Shown here: piece after piece, positions 34,608-44,094 of the stretch
How the letters are laid out: each line of letters begins with the position of its first letter
Numbering within the stretch: position 1 is the first letter of the stretch
Assembly (NCBI RefSeq): GCF_039645975.1
Contig: NZ_CP147918.1
Coordinates: 1,426,001 to 1,490,000, forward strand
Direction: 5' to 3'
Origin: Sulfurimonas sp. HSL-1716
GTDB lineage: Bacteria; Campylobacterota; Campylobacteria; Campylobacterales; Sulfurimonadaceae
Length of the DNA: 64,000 nt
Position numbers and translations under genes: made by a program
Notes under the pieces: generated by a model
Database searches by the model: none
Told to the model about the DNA's origin: nothing
The model's input: the letters and a program-made list of their open reading frames with translations, nothing else

Positions 34608-36338
34608 TCATATGATCTTGATCTTCACTTTATTTTCCTGAAAGACCGCACTGTTCCCCTCAAAGCTTCGCTTAGAGGTGGTAAGATTGTTCACTCCGTC
34701 CGTTCCCGAATAGATGAGTACGCAGTCAGGTCTTAATCTGCCGTCTAACGCCACAGATAAAACCACGCTTCCCGTTTTTGAGACGATCTCCACCGTTTGT
34801 CCCTCTATATAGCCCAAAGAAGGGTTTATATAGACTTTATTGTCCGTTTTGAACTGCGAGTTGAGGCTTGTCGGCGACTTGCTGGTGATGAGGAAAAAAT
34901 CGTCCGTCATGTTGAACTCTATGTCTATCTCCTCCAAAAATGCGAACTCTTCATCATCGGTCGTAAAACCCTCTTCATAAGATATAACACTTCGTCCTTT
35001 TACCTCTAAAAGCCCCTCTTCGTTTTGTCTGGCAAAGGATTTGAAATGCTCCAAATACTCCTCTTCGCTTTTAAGCACAATACCGAATTCGTCGCATAAA
35101 ACGCGTGCAAGCCCATATTCGCTTATGCCGATATCGCTCTCTTTTTGTTTAGGCATCAACGAGAGATAATGCGTGCCGTAATACGTTCTGACATCATCCT
35201 TTTCCAAAAAGTTCTTCGCGGGAATGATAAGGTCCGCCATTGCCGAAGTCTGGTTTTCAAAGAGACCGAAATAGATGAGATTTTCTACGTTCTGCATCTC
35301 TTTTTTTACCCGTGCGGTATCTGGCATCTGGTTTAGCGGGTTTGTTCCCTGCACAAACACCGTATCGAAATCGCCGAATCTCGTATCTACTTTGCTCACT
35401 TTTTTTGCAGCAGAAGCAAAAGGAGATTCTATACCCGCTCTTGAAGAACCGAGATAGCTCACACCGCATCCCTCTTTGCCAAACAGCCCCAACAATGCGG
35501 CAAAAGAGTCTATGGCGCGTATGACATCGGCTCCGTCACGATATTTTTGTATCCCCACCCCGCAGATGATGGCCACGCGTTTGTCTTTGATGATCTCAAG
35601 GAACTTGCCGATATCTCCGAGCGTCGCACCGATCTCGTCCAAAACGGCTTTGATGCGTACCGTCTGCGTCAGTTCGTAAAAATCCTCATGCTCGCTCGCA
35701 CATCTGTTGACAAAAGAGAGATCGACACTGCCTTCTATACATAAAAAACGGGAAAGCAGCATGGCAAACTGCAAGTCACCATGCGGTTTTATCTGTACAT
35801 GAAGGTCGGCATGTTCTGCCGCCTTTGTCTTCACGGGATCGATAACTATCACCTTTTTATCTTTTATAAGCGGCAGCAGATGCGAAGAGGTCGCATGAGG
35901 ATTTCTCCCCCAAAATACGACCACTTCGGACTTTGCTATCTGTGAGGGTGTCATAATGTCATTGTGCCCTCTTCCCTCTATGATGCCCGCTTCGCCTGCT
36001 CCGTCGCAGAGCGTACCGTTTGTAAGAGTCGCGCCGTAAGAGGTAAAAAAATGATCGGTCACTTCCTGCATAAGCCCGAAATTGCCGTTACCTTTGTAGT
36101 GAAGGATGTTTTTGCTCTGTTTGAGTATCGTTTTAAGGTGCCCTATCGCTTCGTCCATCGTAATGGTCTCGCCTTTGTATCTGGGTTCTTCTATCCTTTT
36201 AAAATCGGCGTAATGGTTGAGATGCGGACATAAAAATCCCTGCGTAAGTCCCTTTTTATAGCCTTTTAACTTTTTATCCGTGTACTCTACTACACAAGCA
36301 TCGTAACAATCCAGCGGGCATGCGGTAATATTATTCAT
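34608..36338 (-). CDS. Molybdopterin oxidoreductase, DMSO reductase superfamily, compact form
   Basis: A 576-residue cytoplasmic-looking molybdenum or tungsten enzyme. An N-terminal [4Fe-4S] motif CPLDCYDAC ... FLCPH is at 7-37. VVFWGRNPHATSSHLLP near 140 and VFVQGTNPLNQMP near 330 are cofactor-binding motifs, and the C-terminal barrel starts near 470 (FFLITSKSPTSLNSQF). It has no Tat signal. Most relatives are 700 or more residues; this one is short in the middle. The substrate is unknown. The ATG at 36338 overlaps the end of the adaptor gene by eight bases. The frame also allows a start seven codons earlier. Confidence 0.85.
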   Translation of the reverse strand: MNNITACPLDCYDACVVEYTDKKLKGYKKGLTQGFLCPHLNHYADFKRIEEPRYKGETITMDEAIGHLKTILKQSKNILHYKGNGNFGLMQEVTDHFFTSYGATLTNGTLCDGAGEAGIIEGRGHNDIMTPSQIAKSEVVVFWGRNPHATSSHLLPLIKDKKVIVIDPVKTKAAEHADLHVQIKPHGDLQFAMLLSRFLCIEGSVDLSFVNRCASEHEDFYELTQTVRIKAVLDEIGATLGDIGKFLEIIKDKRVAIICGVGIQKYRDGADVIRAIDSFAALLGLFGKEGCGVSYLGSSRAGIESPFASAAKKVSKVDTRFGDFDTVFVQGTNPLNQMPDTARVKKEMQNVENLIYFGLFENQTSAMADLIIPAKNFLEKDDVRTYYGTHYLSLMPKQKESDIGISEYGLARVLCDEFGIVLKSEEEYLEHFKSFARQNEEGLLEVKGRSVISYEEGFTTDDEEFAFLEEIDIEFNMTDDFFLITSKSPTSLNSQFKTDNKVYINPSLGYIEGQTVEIVSKTGSVVLSVALDGRLRPDCVLIYSGTDGVNNLTTSKRSFEGNSAVFQENKVKIKII

Positions 36339-37128
36339 CTTTAAACTCGATCTGTACAAGTTTTGAGAATCTGTGAGGCGTTTTTACGATGATCTGAGCT
36401 TTGTAGCTCGATATATGCGTCTCATCCGTAATATTCCAAAGTCTACTTATTTTATAGTTCGTCTTTTGTCCGTCGATATAGATCTTTTTGCTTTCAATAC
36501 CTTTGACATCTTTTTCGTCAAGAAATACGGTCAGAATGGCTTTTGATACATCGGCGACCTTGGCTAGGGGTGTGCCAGGCGAAACTACCTGCCCCTCTTT
36601 TACCATCAGATCGTAAAGAACGAAATTTTTTGCATTTAAGTGTTTGTCTTTTACCGATTTGTTCAGCCTTGCTATCTGTAAAGAGGTGTCTAAAAGCTGC
36701 ATCTTCAGACTGTCAAGCTCTTTTTTTGTAGAAAGATATTGATTTTGCGTCGTATAAAGATCGTAAAACTCTTTATCTTTTTCGACGGTCGATTTTATTT
36801 TCAGAACTTTGATTCGGTCATAATTTACATTTTTTTTCTCTAAAATATTTCGATAGTTCTTTACTATCTCTTCATCCAGTTTGACGGTATCGTTTAGCAA
36901 AACGGTTTTTTCTTTGAGCTGTTTGAGTTCTACGAGATCAAGTTCATCGTCAAGTTTTATGTAATCATCGGCATCAAGAAGTTTGCCGAGTTTTTTTTCA
37001 TCCGTAAAAACGACTTGTGCAGATACGTTTGAGGAGATGCTCCGTATCTCGTACGGCTCGATTTTCGAGTAGTAGACCTTTGCGTTCAAAGAAACCGCGA
37101 TCAAAGCAAAAAAGATAGATCTGTTCAT
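36331..37128 (-). CDS. HlyD-like periplasmic adaptor protein
   Basis: A 265-residue exported protein resembling membrane-fusion adaptors of efflux pumps. Signal peptide 1-15, a long helical hairpin (about 65-170), then a lipoyl/barrel segment YDLMVKEGQVVSPGTPLAKV near 185 and a beta domain. I chose the ATG at 37128, placed after AAGGGTG, which starts right at the signal peptide. The usual partners would be a TolC-like channel, which is encoded three genes downstream, and an inner-membrane pump, which is not visible. Confidence 0.8.
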   Translation of the reverse strand: MNRSIFFALIAVSLNAKVYYSKIEPYEIRSISSNVSAQVVFTDEKKLGKLLDADDYIKLDDELDLVELKQLKEKTVLLNDTVKLDEEIVKNYRNILEKKNVNYDRIKVLKIKSTVEKDKEFYDLYTTQNQYLSTKKELDSLKMQLLDTSLQIARLNKSVKDKHLNAKNFVLYDLMVKEGQVVSPGTPLAKVADVSKAILTVFLDEKDVKGIESKKIYIDGQKTNYKISRLWNITDETHISSYKAQIIVKTPHRFSKLVQIEFKDE

Positions 37129-37244
37129 CAATACACCCTTAATGATCGTTAAAAATTTTATATGCATTCTACTCACATATCACTTTTAAAAAGATAAGTA
37201 AACGAATATAAACTCATATTCATATTTATTTTGATAATATTACA

Positions 37245-37250
37245 TATAAT
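37245..37250 (+). promoter_or_regulatory. Probable -10 box of cheV
   Basis: TATAAT 19 bases before the cheV ATG, with ACAAAGGA as ribosome site. The 140-base divergent gap also holds a TATAAA on the minus strand that could serve the adaptor gene. Confidence 0.5.
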
Positions 37251-37268
37251 CGCACAAAGGATAATGGT

Positions 37269-38219
37269 ATGTCCGTATTAGACAATGTAGATGCATCCAC
37301 AAATTTAGCAAAAAACAATGAAGTACAGCTATTAGTATTTAAAGTGAGCAACAATGACGATTCGGCTTTTTACGCCATCAATGTTTTTAAAACACGTGAA
37401 GTCGTCGAATCTAAAAATCATTATCTAACGCAGATCCCATCTTCACATCCTTTGCTCGAAGGAACCATCACGCTTCGAGGAATCCAGATCCCGATACTCA
37501 ACCTCCCTTCCTGGCTGCATATGCCTCTCAACAAAGAGGAGATGAAAAAATCAAATATCCTCATATGCGACTTCAACGGCATTATCATCGGTCTTCGCAT
37601 CATGTCAGCATACAGAGTCATCAAGAAAAACTGGAATGAAATGCATGCTCCGGAAAGTTACAGACTCGGCGAAGACGGTGTCGTCATCAACGATACGCGG
37701 CTTGAAGACGGCAATATGTGTCTGATTCTGGATTACGAAAAACTTTTGGCAGATGTGGTCCCTCAGGCGATGGTCGACGTCAGTGAAGGAAAAAGAGCTC
37801 TTGAAGAGGTCGATATTCCTAAAAAACTTAAAAAAGGGACTATCTTAATTGCCGAAGATTCAAAAACCGCACAAAAACATCTGATGCAGATATTTGACAA
37901 CGCCCTTTTAAAATACAAAATATTCAACAACGGAAAACTGCTGCTCGAATATATATTCTCAATGGAAGACCCGAGTATTATTCCTGTCGTCATCACGGAT
38001 ATCGAGATGCCTGAAGTCTCAGGATTTACGGTCATAAAAGAGTTAAGAGCAGATCCAAGAACATCCAAAATGCCTATTATCGTAAACAGTTCGATGACTG
38101 GTTCGAACAACAAGCGCGAAGCAACGGGACTTGGAGCCGACGGATTTATCGACAAAACAAAAAGCCATAACATCATACCTTTGATAGTACAGGCTATGAA
38201 CGGGAGAGGACATCTGTAA
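37269..38219 (+). CDS. cheV: Chemotaxis coupling protein CheV
   Basis: Couples receptors to CheA and can be phosphorylated. The 316-residue protein has an N-terminal CheW-like domain (about 15-165), with ITLRGIQIPILNLPSWL in the middle, and a C-terminal receiver domain (about 190-316) with the acidic pair in ILIAEDSKTAQ, the phospho-accepting aspartate in VVITDIEMPEVSG near 242, and the lysine in GFIDKTK near 300. The next gene encodes a converging diguanylate cyclase. Confidence 0.95.
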   Translation: MSVLDNVDASTNLAKNNEVQLLVFKVSNNDDSAFYAINVFKTREVVESKNHYLTQIPSSHPLLEGTITLRGIQIPILNLPSWLHMPLNKEEMKKSNILICDFNGIIIGLRIMSAYRVIKKNWNEMHAPESYRLGEDGVVINDTRLEDGNMCLILDYEKLLADVVPQAMVDVSEGKRALEEVDIPKKLKKGTILIAEDSKTAQKHLMQIFDNALLKYKIFNNGKLLLEYIFSMEDPSIIPVVITDIEMPEVSGFTVIKELRADPRTSKMPIIVNSSMTGSNNKREATGLGADGFIDKTKSHNIIPLIVQAMNGRGHL

Positions 38220-38240
38220 AAAGATGCCGCCGATATCAGG

Positions 38241-39524
38241 TTAACAATATTCGATCTGGTTTCTGCCGTTCTTTTTAGCAGAATAAAGCCTTTGATCCGC
38301 TAAACCGAGATATTCATCTAAAAAATGCTGTTTATATTGTATTTGCGGCATTATCTCCGTAAAGCCGATACTTACACTGTGCTGGATCGGCTTCTTGTCG
38401 ATCTCTAAAATATCATCGTAAAAATCTTTACGTATCTTTTCTAAAACGATATGAGCTTTTTCTTTATTAACGGCGGGAAGTATTATTATGAACTCTTCGC
38501 CTCCATATCTTACGACAATATCCGAATTACGAATATTTCTTTTTACCACATTAACAAAATGAACCAAAATCTTATCACCGAAGAGATGACCGTGAGTATC
38601 ATTCAGATTTTTAAAATAGTCAAGATCGCACATTGCAATGATAAAAGGATTGCTTGTAGCCAAAGAAAGCTCATATTGATTTTTAAATATGTTTTTTAAA
38701 TTATGTCTATTGAGCGCATTTGTCAAAGGATCTTTGATGACTCTGCTGTTCATTAGGATGTTATCCACAAGAGCCAGCTCCGTTCCTATGCTTAAAGAGA
38801 GCATTTCACATTTTTCAAGATAGGTAATAATCACGTGATGCTCTTGTGTAAACATGCTGTCGAGAATCTTTTTTGCAAAAAGGTGCAGACTTTTGTGCAG
38901 GTTGTCTATGGTGTTGTATTTTGAATTATTTTGTATGATCTTTTTTCCCTCTTCATGCATCCATTTTCCGAAATCGCATGTCAAGGGGTTCAGTTCCGGA
39001 AATTTGTTTATAGTTTTATTCTTGATACAATCTGCAAGATCGGAAAGCCATACAAGATGCGCTTCGTAATGAACTAAAATTTTTTTTTCCATTAAATCGG
39101 AAAGAGAAGCTATACGAACGTTGTTTATCGATTTTATATTCTCTGCATATGATTCCAGATATACGGATGCGATTTTATTGTATATATTGTTAAACAGTCT
39201 AAACAGATCAGTGAAATTAGCCTTTGTCTGATTTTCATCAATCTTGTTTATCAGAATATTTTTGAGGTTGTTTATCTCATTTGTTATTATTATGTAGTGT
39301 GTGCCTGAAGATATCTTATGGTTTGCAAACAGTTCGAACTGCTCGAGCAGATCCTCTTCTTCAAATTCTCTGCTGAGCATCTGTATGATGTTCTTATAAT
39401 ATTTCATATGCAGATCATAGTTTGTATCATCTTGATTTGATTGAAAATAGGATGTGTATTTATCTATAAACTCTTCTAAAATAATTTCTGTATTGTCAAA
39501 TAGTTTTGAGAAATTATATTTCAT
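38241..39524 (-). CDS. Diguanylate cyclase with zinc-sensing CZB domain
   Basis: Makes the second messenger c-di-GMP. The 427-residue protein has an N-terminal helical part (1-145) I cannot assign. A CZB domain follows, with candidate zinc ligands H152 or H156, C183 in CDFGKWMHEEG, H210 and H214. The GGDEF domain (about 262-427) has the active site GGEEF at 341-345 and the feedback-inhibition site RNSD at 332-335. The CZB-GGDEF pairing matches E. coli DgcZ, which is inhibited by zinc, but DgcZ lacks this extra N-terminal part. No membrane helix is seen. Confidence 0.92.
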   Translation of the reverse strand: MKYNFSKLFDNTEIILEEFIDKYTSYFQSNQDDTNYDLHMKYYKNIIQMLSREFEEEDLLEQFELFANHKISSGTHYIIITNEINNLKNILINKIDENQTKANFTDLFRLFNNIYNKIASVYLESYAENIKSINNVRIASLSDLMEKKILVHYEAHLVWLSDLADCIKNKTINKFPELNPLTCDFGKWMHEEGKKIIQNNSKYNTIDNLHKSLHLFAKKILDSMFTQEHHVIITYLEKCEMLSLSIGTELALVDNILMNSRVIKDPLTNALNRHNLKNIFKNQYELSLATSNPFIIAMCDLDYFKNLNDTHGHLFGDKILVHFVNVVKRNIRNSDIVVRYGGEEFIIILPAVNKEKAHIVLEKIRKDFYDDILEIDKKPIQHSVSIGFTEIMPQIQYKQHFLDEYLGLADQRLYSAKKNGRNQIEYC

Positions 39525-39565
39525 TGTTTATATCCTATACACCTGCACGGTTTTTTTAAGGGACG

Positions 39566-39571
39566 ATTATA
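39566..39571 (-). promoter_or_regulatory. Probable -10 box of the diguanylate cyclase gene
   Basis: The minus strand reads TATAAT 42 bases before the ATG. The remaining 110 bases up to the oad operon are AT-rich and hold its terminator hairpin. Confidence 0.5.
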
Positions 39572-39645
39572 TTTAAATAATACTTTAATTGCACTTTAAA
39601 AAATAAACAAAAAAAAACATCTATAAAGAGGTGTGTCATGGACTC

Positions 39646-39664
39646 ACATGCAAAAACTGCATGT
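39646..39664 (-). terminator. Terminator hairpin of the oad operon
   Basis: ACATGCA at 39646-39652 pairs with TGCATGT at 39658-39664 across five bases, 17 bases past the oadB stop. In the leftward direction a long T-run follows about 30 bases later. Confidence 0.5.
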
Positions 39665-39680
39665 AAGTTAGAAGTTCTTA

Positions 39681-41009
39681 CTATTTAAAGATAGAAAGAA
39701 GTACGCCTGCTGCGACCGCAGAACCGATAACACCCGCAACATTCGGACCCATTGCATGCATTAAGAGCATATTCGTTCTGTCATACTCCATACCGACCTT
39801 GTTCGATACGCGCGCAGCCATAGGAACTGCAGAAACACCCGCCGAACCGATAAGAGGATTGATCTTATGTCCTGGAAACATGTTCATAATCTTCGCCATA
39901 AGCACACCCGCCGCAGTTCCGACCGAGAATGCAAGGCTTCCAAGCAAAAGAATCGCCAGCGTATCGGGTACCAAAAACTGATCGGCCGCGAGTTTTGAAC
40001 CGACACCCAGACCGAGCATGATTGTAGTGATATTGATAAGTGCGTTTTGCATCGTGTCAGAAAGACGATCGACCACACCCGATTCTTTTAAGAAGTTACC
40101 AAACATGAACGCACCGATAAGCGGTGTCGAATCAGGCAGTACCAAGATAGAAAGAGTCAAAACCAACAAAGGAAATATCAATTTCTCTACACGCGATACG
40201 TGACGAAGCGTCGTCATTTTGATGCGACGCTCTTTATCGGTAGTCAGCGCTTTCATGATCGGAGGCTGGATGATAGGAACCAAAGCCATATATGAATACG
40301 AAGCCACGGCGATTGCACCTAAAAGCTCGGGAGCAAGGTTTGTCGCAATAAATATCGACGTCGGTCCGTCCGCTCCGCCGATGATAGAGATAGCAGAAGC
40401 CTGTTTGAGAGTAAAGTCAAAAATATCGGTGTACTGTGCAAGAGCGACGGCTCCTACGAGAGTACCGAAGATTCCAAACTGCGCCGCACCGCCCAAAAGA
40501 GCGGTTTTCGGGTTAGAGAGCAACGGACCGAAATCGGTCATCGCACCTACGCCCATAAATATGATGATAGGGAAAAGTTCGTTTGAAAGACCGGCATGAA
40601 AGATCACGCCCAGAAATCCGTGAGGACCTGCGATATCCGCGACGGGAATGTTTGCCAAAAGCCCGCCAAAACCGATCGGCAGAAGCAGAAGCGGTTCAAA
40701 TCCCTTTTTAATAGCCAGCCAGAAGATCAAAAACGTCACGAGTATCATCAGTACACGGCCCCAGCCCTTATGAAACTCGCTCATAGGTTCTCCGGTCGCA
40801 CTGAGTTCGTTCGGATCAGGATGCAAAATAGCATTGACCCCCGTCGTTTTTAAAAAGTTGCTGACCATAACAGAAAAATCTTTTGCCACATAGGTTTCTT
40901 TTTTTTCCGTTGTCTGTGCCGCAGAAGCCGCTTGATGCTCGTTCGCACCGACACCGACAAATCCAAACAGGACTAAAAGTGTTAAAAACCTGACTAGAAA
41001 TGTTTTCAT
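39681..41009 (-). CDS. oadB: Oxaloacetate decarboxylase, sodium-pump beta subunit
   Basis: The membrane subunit that couples decarboxylation of carboxybiotin to sodium export. The 442-residue protein begins with a cleavable or anchoring hydrophobic stretch and a linker of about 60 residues, then has nine or more helices. [18 protein letters not shown] near 210 is the family's re-entrant signature with the key aspartate, and [19 protein letters not shown] near 380 is also conserved. It lies four bases after oadA, in the order oadG-oadA-oadB. Confidence 0.94.
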   Translation of the reverse strand: MKTFLVRFLTLLVLFGFVGVGANEHQAASAAQTTEKKETYVAKDFSVMVSNFLKTTGVNAILHPDPNELSATGEPMSEFHKGWGRVLMILVTFLIFWLAIKKGFEPLLLLPIGFGGLLANIPVADIAGPHGFLGVIFHAGLSNELFPIIIFMGVGAMTDFGPLLSNPKTALLGGAAQFGIFGTLVGAVALAQYTDIFDFTLKQASAISIIGGADGPTSIFIATNLAPELLGAIAVASYSYMALVPIIQPPIMKALTTDKERRIKMTTLRHVSRVEKLIFPLLVLTLSILVLPDSTPLIGAFMFGNFLKESGVVDRLSDTMQNALINITTIMLGLGVGSKLAADQFLVPDTLAILLLGSLAFSVGTAAGVLMAKIMNMFPGHKINPLIGSAGVSAVPMAARVSNKVGMEYDRTNMLLMHAMGPNVAGVIGSAVAAGVLLSIFK

Positions 41010-41013
41010 AAAA

Positions 41014-42840
41014 TTATCCTATTACTGCTACGACTTGACCTTCTACTACCTTGTCGTTTACGCTTACATTGATAGATTTTACGACTCCGCCTTTAGGAGC
41101 GACTACATCTATTTCCATTTTCATGGATTCAAGGATCAGAATAACATCGCCTTCAGCAACGCTTTGTCCCGGATTAGCAACTATTTTCCAAACTGCACCC
41201 GGTAGAAGCGCTTTGATAGTCGTACCATTGGTCGATGGCGGTACGGCCGTATTTTTCGGAGCAGAAACACTTTCACCGTTTACCGCCGTTACTTGGATAT
41301 CTGCATCACCTTCTGCTATTTGAACACTGAATTTTTGTCCGTCTACTACTACCGTATAAGTTCCTGTACCCATGCTTTTGACTCCTTCGTTATTTGTTGT
41401 TTTTGCTTGGCTTGCTTCTTGTGCCGCCATTAATGATTTTTTTCTTACGTTTACTTCGGCTTCACCCTTAAGGAAAGTGATCCCTTTATCCTGACAGGCT
41501 GCTGCGATGAAGATGTTTTCTTCAGTCGTCTCGATCCCTTCGAGTTCAAGTCTTTTAATCCAATGGTCTAAAGATTTCGTCTCGTCCGCATCCGCCAGAT
41601 CCAAAGCTTTTTCGGTCGTCGGCTCTAAATGCAGCTTTTCAGAAGCTATCTTGACTACTTCCGGATCCGGCGCGACGGGAGTCTTGCCGAAATATCCAAG
41701 AACCATTTTTCCGTAACCCGGAGCGATAGCTTTCCAAGGACCTTGCATAACATTATTAAGCGCTTGTTGGAAATAGAACTGTGAAACAGGAGTTACAGAT
41801 GTACCGTACCCGCCTTTTTCTACGACTTCGCGCATCGCTGCGATCACCTCAGGATATCTGTCCAAGATATTGTTGTCACGCATCATCTGAGTATTTGCAG
41901 TAAGTGCACCGCCCGGCATAGGAGAGAACGGGATAAGAGGAGAAACCATAGTAGCTTCGGGAGGCATAAAGTAATCTTCCAAACAGCGTTCTACCTCTTT
42001 TTCATAAGAAAGGATCTTATCGATCTCCAGACCGCCGAGGTCGTAATCCATCCCTTTGGTAGCGTGCAGCATAGTAAGGATATCGGGTTGAGACGTTCCG
42101 CCGCTTACAGGAGAAGCCGCCATGTCGATACCGTCGATTCCGGCATCAAGCGCAGCCAGATAAGCAGCGACCGAAACACCTGCGGTTTCGTGAGTATGAA
42201 GACGAAGATGGGTTCCCTCAGGGACCAAAGCACGAGCCATTTTTATGGTCTCATACACTTTTTTAGGGCTTGAAGTTCCGCTGGCATCTTTAAAACAGAT
42301 ACTGTCATAAGGGATACCGCTGTCTAGAATATCGCGGAGAGTCTTTTCATAAAAGGCGACGTCATGAGCTCCAAAACATCCCGGAGGAAGATCCATCATG
42401 GTTACGACCACTTCATGTTTAAGTCCGTGGTGGGATATTCTCTCGCCTGAATATTTAAGGTTTTCAACATCATTTAGCGCATCGAAGTTACGGATAGTCG
42501 TAGTTCCGTGCTTTTTAAACATTTTTGCATGAAGATCGATCAGTTCTCTGGAACCCGTATCGAGCATAACGGTATTTACACCGCGGGCAAGGGTCTGAAG
42601 ATTTGCATCCGGTCCAACAATTTCACGGAATCTGTCCATCATTTTGAATGCATCTTCATTCAGATAAAAATACAGCGATTGAAATCTTGCCCCTCCGCCA
42701 AACTCGAAATGTGTGATGCCGGCATGTTTTGCTGCTTCCACAGCCGGAAAAAAATCGTCCATAAGCACGCGGCCGCCGAAAACGGATTGGAACCCGTCCC
42801 TGAATGTGGTATCCATGATATCAATAAATTTCTTTGCCAT
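41014..42840 (-). CDS. oadA: Oxaloacetate decarboxylase alpha subunit (carboxyltransferase plus biotin carrier)
   Basis: Transfers CO2 from oxaloacetate to biotin. The 608-residue protein begins [16 protein letters not shown], the carboxyltransferase metal site. It has [15 protein letters not shown] near 180 with the active-site lysine and [13 protein letters not shown] near 210 with metal-binding histidines. The biotin-accepting lysine is in LESMKMEID near residue 578, in a C-terminal lipoyl-like domain joined by a flexible linker. With oadB and oadG present, a sodium-pumping decarboxylase is more likely than the related pyruvate carboxylase B role. Confidence 0.93.
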   Translation of the reverse strand: MAKKFIDIMDTTFRDGFQSVFGGRVLMDDFFPAVEAAKHAGITHFEFGGGARFQSLYFYLNEDAFKMMDRFREIVGPDANLQTLARGVNTVMLDTGSRELIDLHAKMFKKHGTTTIRNFDALNDVENLKYSGERISHHGLKHEVVVTMMDLPPGCFGAHDVAFYEKTLRDILDSGIPYDSICFKDASGTSSPKKVYETIKMARALVPEGTHLRLHTHETAGVSVAAYLAALDAGIDGIDMAASPVSGGTSQPDILTMLHATKGMDYDLGGLEIDKILSYEKEVERCLEDYFMPPEATMVSPLIPFSPMPGGALTANTQMMRDNNILDRYPEVIAAMREVVEKGGYGTSVTPVSQFYFQQALNNVMQGPWKAIAPGYGKMVLGYFGKTPVAPDPEVVKIASEKLHLEPTTEKALDLADADETKSLDHWIKRLELEGIETTEENIFIAAACQDKGITFLKGEAEVNVRKKSLMAAQEASQAKTTNNEGVKSMGTGTYTVVVDGQKFSVQIAEGDADIQVTAVNGESVSAPKNTAVPPSTNGTTIKALLPGAVWKIVANPGQSVAEGDVILILESMKMEIDVVAPKGGVVKSINVSVNDKVVEGQVVAVIG

Positions 42841-42842
42841 AT

Positions 42843-43091
42843 CTATCCTTGTCGTCTATGATGCATAATAGCTGCCGTAATGGCGGCGACTATCTTTTTA
42901 TTGTCTTGCGCACTCTGCGTATGGGCCTCATGTGTCTCTGTCTTAGGTATGCTTACAGGTTCCGGAAAAAATCTGTTTATGACTTTAGAAACGATGTTCG
43001 TCGCCACGATCATAATAAACAGAAATACGAAAACTGTTCCCATACCCAGAAACATAAACTTTGTTCCTTCAAGAACTAAATTTGTCTCCAT
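42843..43091 (-). CDS. oadG: Oxaloacetate decarboxylase gamma subunit
   Basis: An 82-residue single-helix membrane protein that holds the decarboxylase complex together. One helix (about 14-35) follows a short N terminus; the cytoplasmic tail ends in AAITAAIMHHRRQG, the usual C-terminal pattern of OadG in this phylum. It leads the operon, with AAGGTGAA as ribosome site and two bases before oadA. Confidence 0.88.
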   Translation of the reverse strand: METNLVLEGTKFMFLGMGTVFVFLFIMIVATNIVSKVINRFFPEPVSIPKTETHEAHTQSAQDNKKIVAAITAAIMHHRRQG

Positions 43092-43231
43092 CTCATTTCA
43101 CCTTAAAAAATAATCCGTAATGGTAGTATAAATAATATTAAACTTTTTATAGATTTTCATCTAACTTCAATATTTTATAATCCTTGTTACTTTTTTTAGA
43201 TTATTTTACGAACATATAAAGTTAAGACGAT

Positions 43232-43237
43232 ATAATT
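43232..43237 (+). promoter_or_regulatory. Probable -10 box of ppa
   Basis: TATAAT 32 bases before the ppa ATG; AAAAAAGG serves as ribosome site. The 177-base divergent gap is very AT-rich and should also hold the oad promoter, which I cannot place exactly. Confidence 0.5.
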
Positions 43238-43268
43238 TCGGTACTAAAAATAAAAAAAGGCAGAATTT

Positions 43269-43787
43269 ATGAACTTAGATAAAATAGGTTACGGCGAAAA
43301 CCCGGACAAAGTAAAAGCTATCATAGAGATCCCATGCGGTTCGAACATAAAATATGAAGTTGAAAAAGAGAGCGGTGCGGTAGTTCTTGACCGTGTTATG
43401 CATTCGGCTATGTATTATCCGGCAAACTACGGTTTTGTCAACAAAACTCTTTCTCAAGACGGCGATCCTGCCGACGTTTTAGTTCTTGCCGAGTATCCTA
43501 TGCAGGCAGGTTGTGTCGTAAACTGCCGTTTGGTAGGAGTATTGATCATGGAGGATGAAAGCGGAATCGATGAAAAACTTCTTGCAGTTCCTACATCAAA
43601 GATCGATCCTACGTTTGAAGAGATACAAGATCTAGGCGATATCCCAAAACACACTTTGGCAAAGATCAAGAACTTCTTTGAAACATACAAGATGCTTGAA
43701 CCGAACAAATGGGTAAAAGTAAAAGGTTTTGAAGACAAAGCAAGTGCGACGAAGATCCTTCAAGACGCAATAAACAACTATAAATAG
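43269..43787 (+). CDS. ppa: Inorganic pyrophosphatase, family I
   Basis: Hydrolyses pyrophosphate, pulling biosynthetic reactions forward. The 172-residue protein shows IEIPCGSNIKYEVEKESG near 18, YPANYGFVNKTLSQDGDPADVLVL near 49-72 with the metal-binding aspartates, and DEKLLAVP near 97. Length and motifs are standard. A small membrane-protein gene follows after 13 bases. Confidence 0.97.
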   Translation: MNLDKIGYGENPDKVKAIIEIPCGSNIKYEVEKESGAVVLDRVMHSAMYYPANYGFVNKTLSQDGDPADVLVLAEYPMQAGCVVNCRLVGVLIMEDESGIDEKLLAVPTSKIDPTFEEIQDLGDIPKHTLAKIKNFFETYKMLEPNKWVKVKGFEDKASATKILQDAINNYK

Positions 43788-43800
43788 GACATAAAAGATT

Positions 43801-44094
43801 ATGATAGCGCAGATGTATGAACAAGATTTTATCGCTTATTTCATATTCGGAATAGTGCTGAATTTTGTTTTTTCCATACTGTTTGGGATCTATCTCAGCA
43901 AAAACATCGGTATGCAGGAGATGATAACGAGCAAAGGGGAAAAAGAGCAGTCTTCACTGGTCGCTATCTCTCTTTTTATCCCCTATGCAAAGATGATAAT
44001 AACACTTTACAGAGTGGCAATACTACAGTTTTACTTTTTAAACAAAGGCAAGACGCATAAAGAGTTCTGGATATATATGACTCACGAAGAGTAG
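43801..44094 (+). CDS. Small membrane protein of unknown function
   Basis: A 97-residue protein with two hydrophobic helices (about 9-31 and 50-75) and a charged loop GMQEMITSKGEKEQS between. I do not recognise it. It is 13 bases after ppa, so probably cotranscribed, and its stop overlaps the converging flippase gene by 13 bases. Confidence 0.7.
   Translation: MIAQMYEQDFIAYFIFGIVLNFVFSILFGIYLSKNIGMQEMITSKGEKEQSSLVAISLFIPYAKMIITLYRVAILQFYFLNKGKTHKEFWIYMTHEE

Noticed and set aside
41014-42840. Pyruvate carboxylase subunit B instead of oadA
   Set aside because: The proteins are related, but oadB and oadG in the same operon favour the sodium-pumping decarboxylase.
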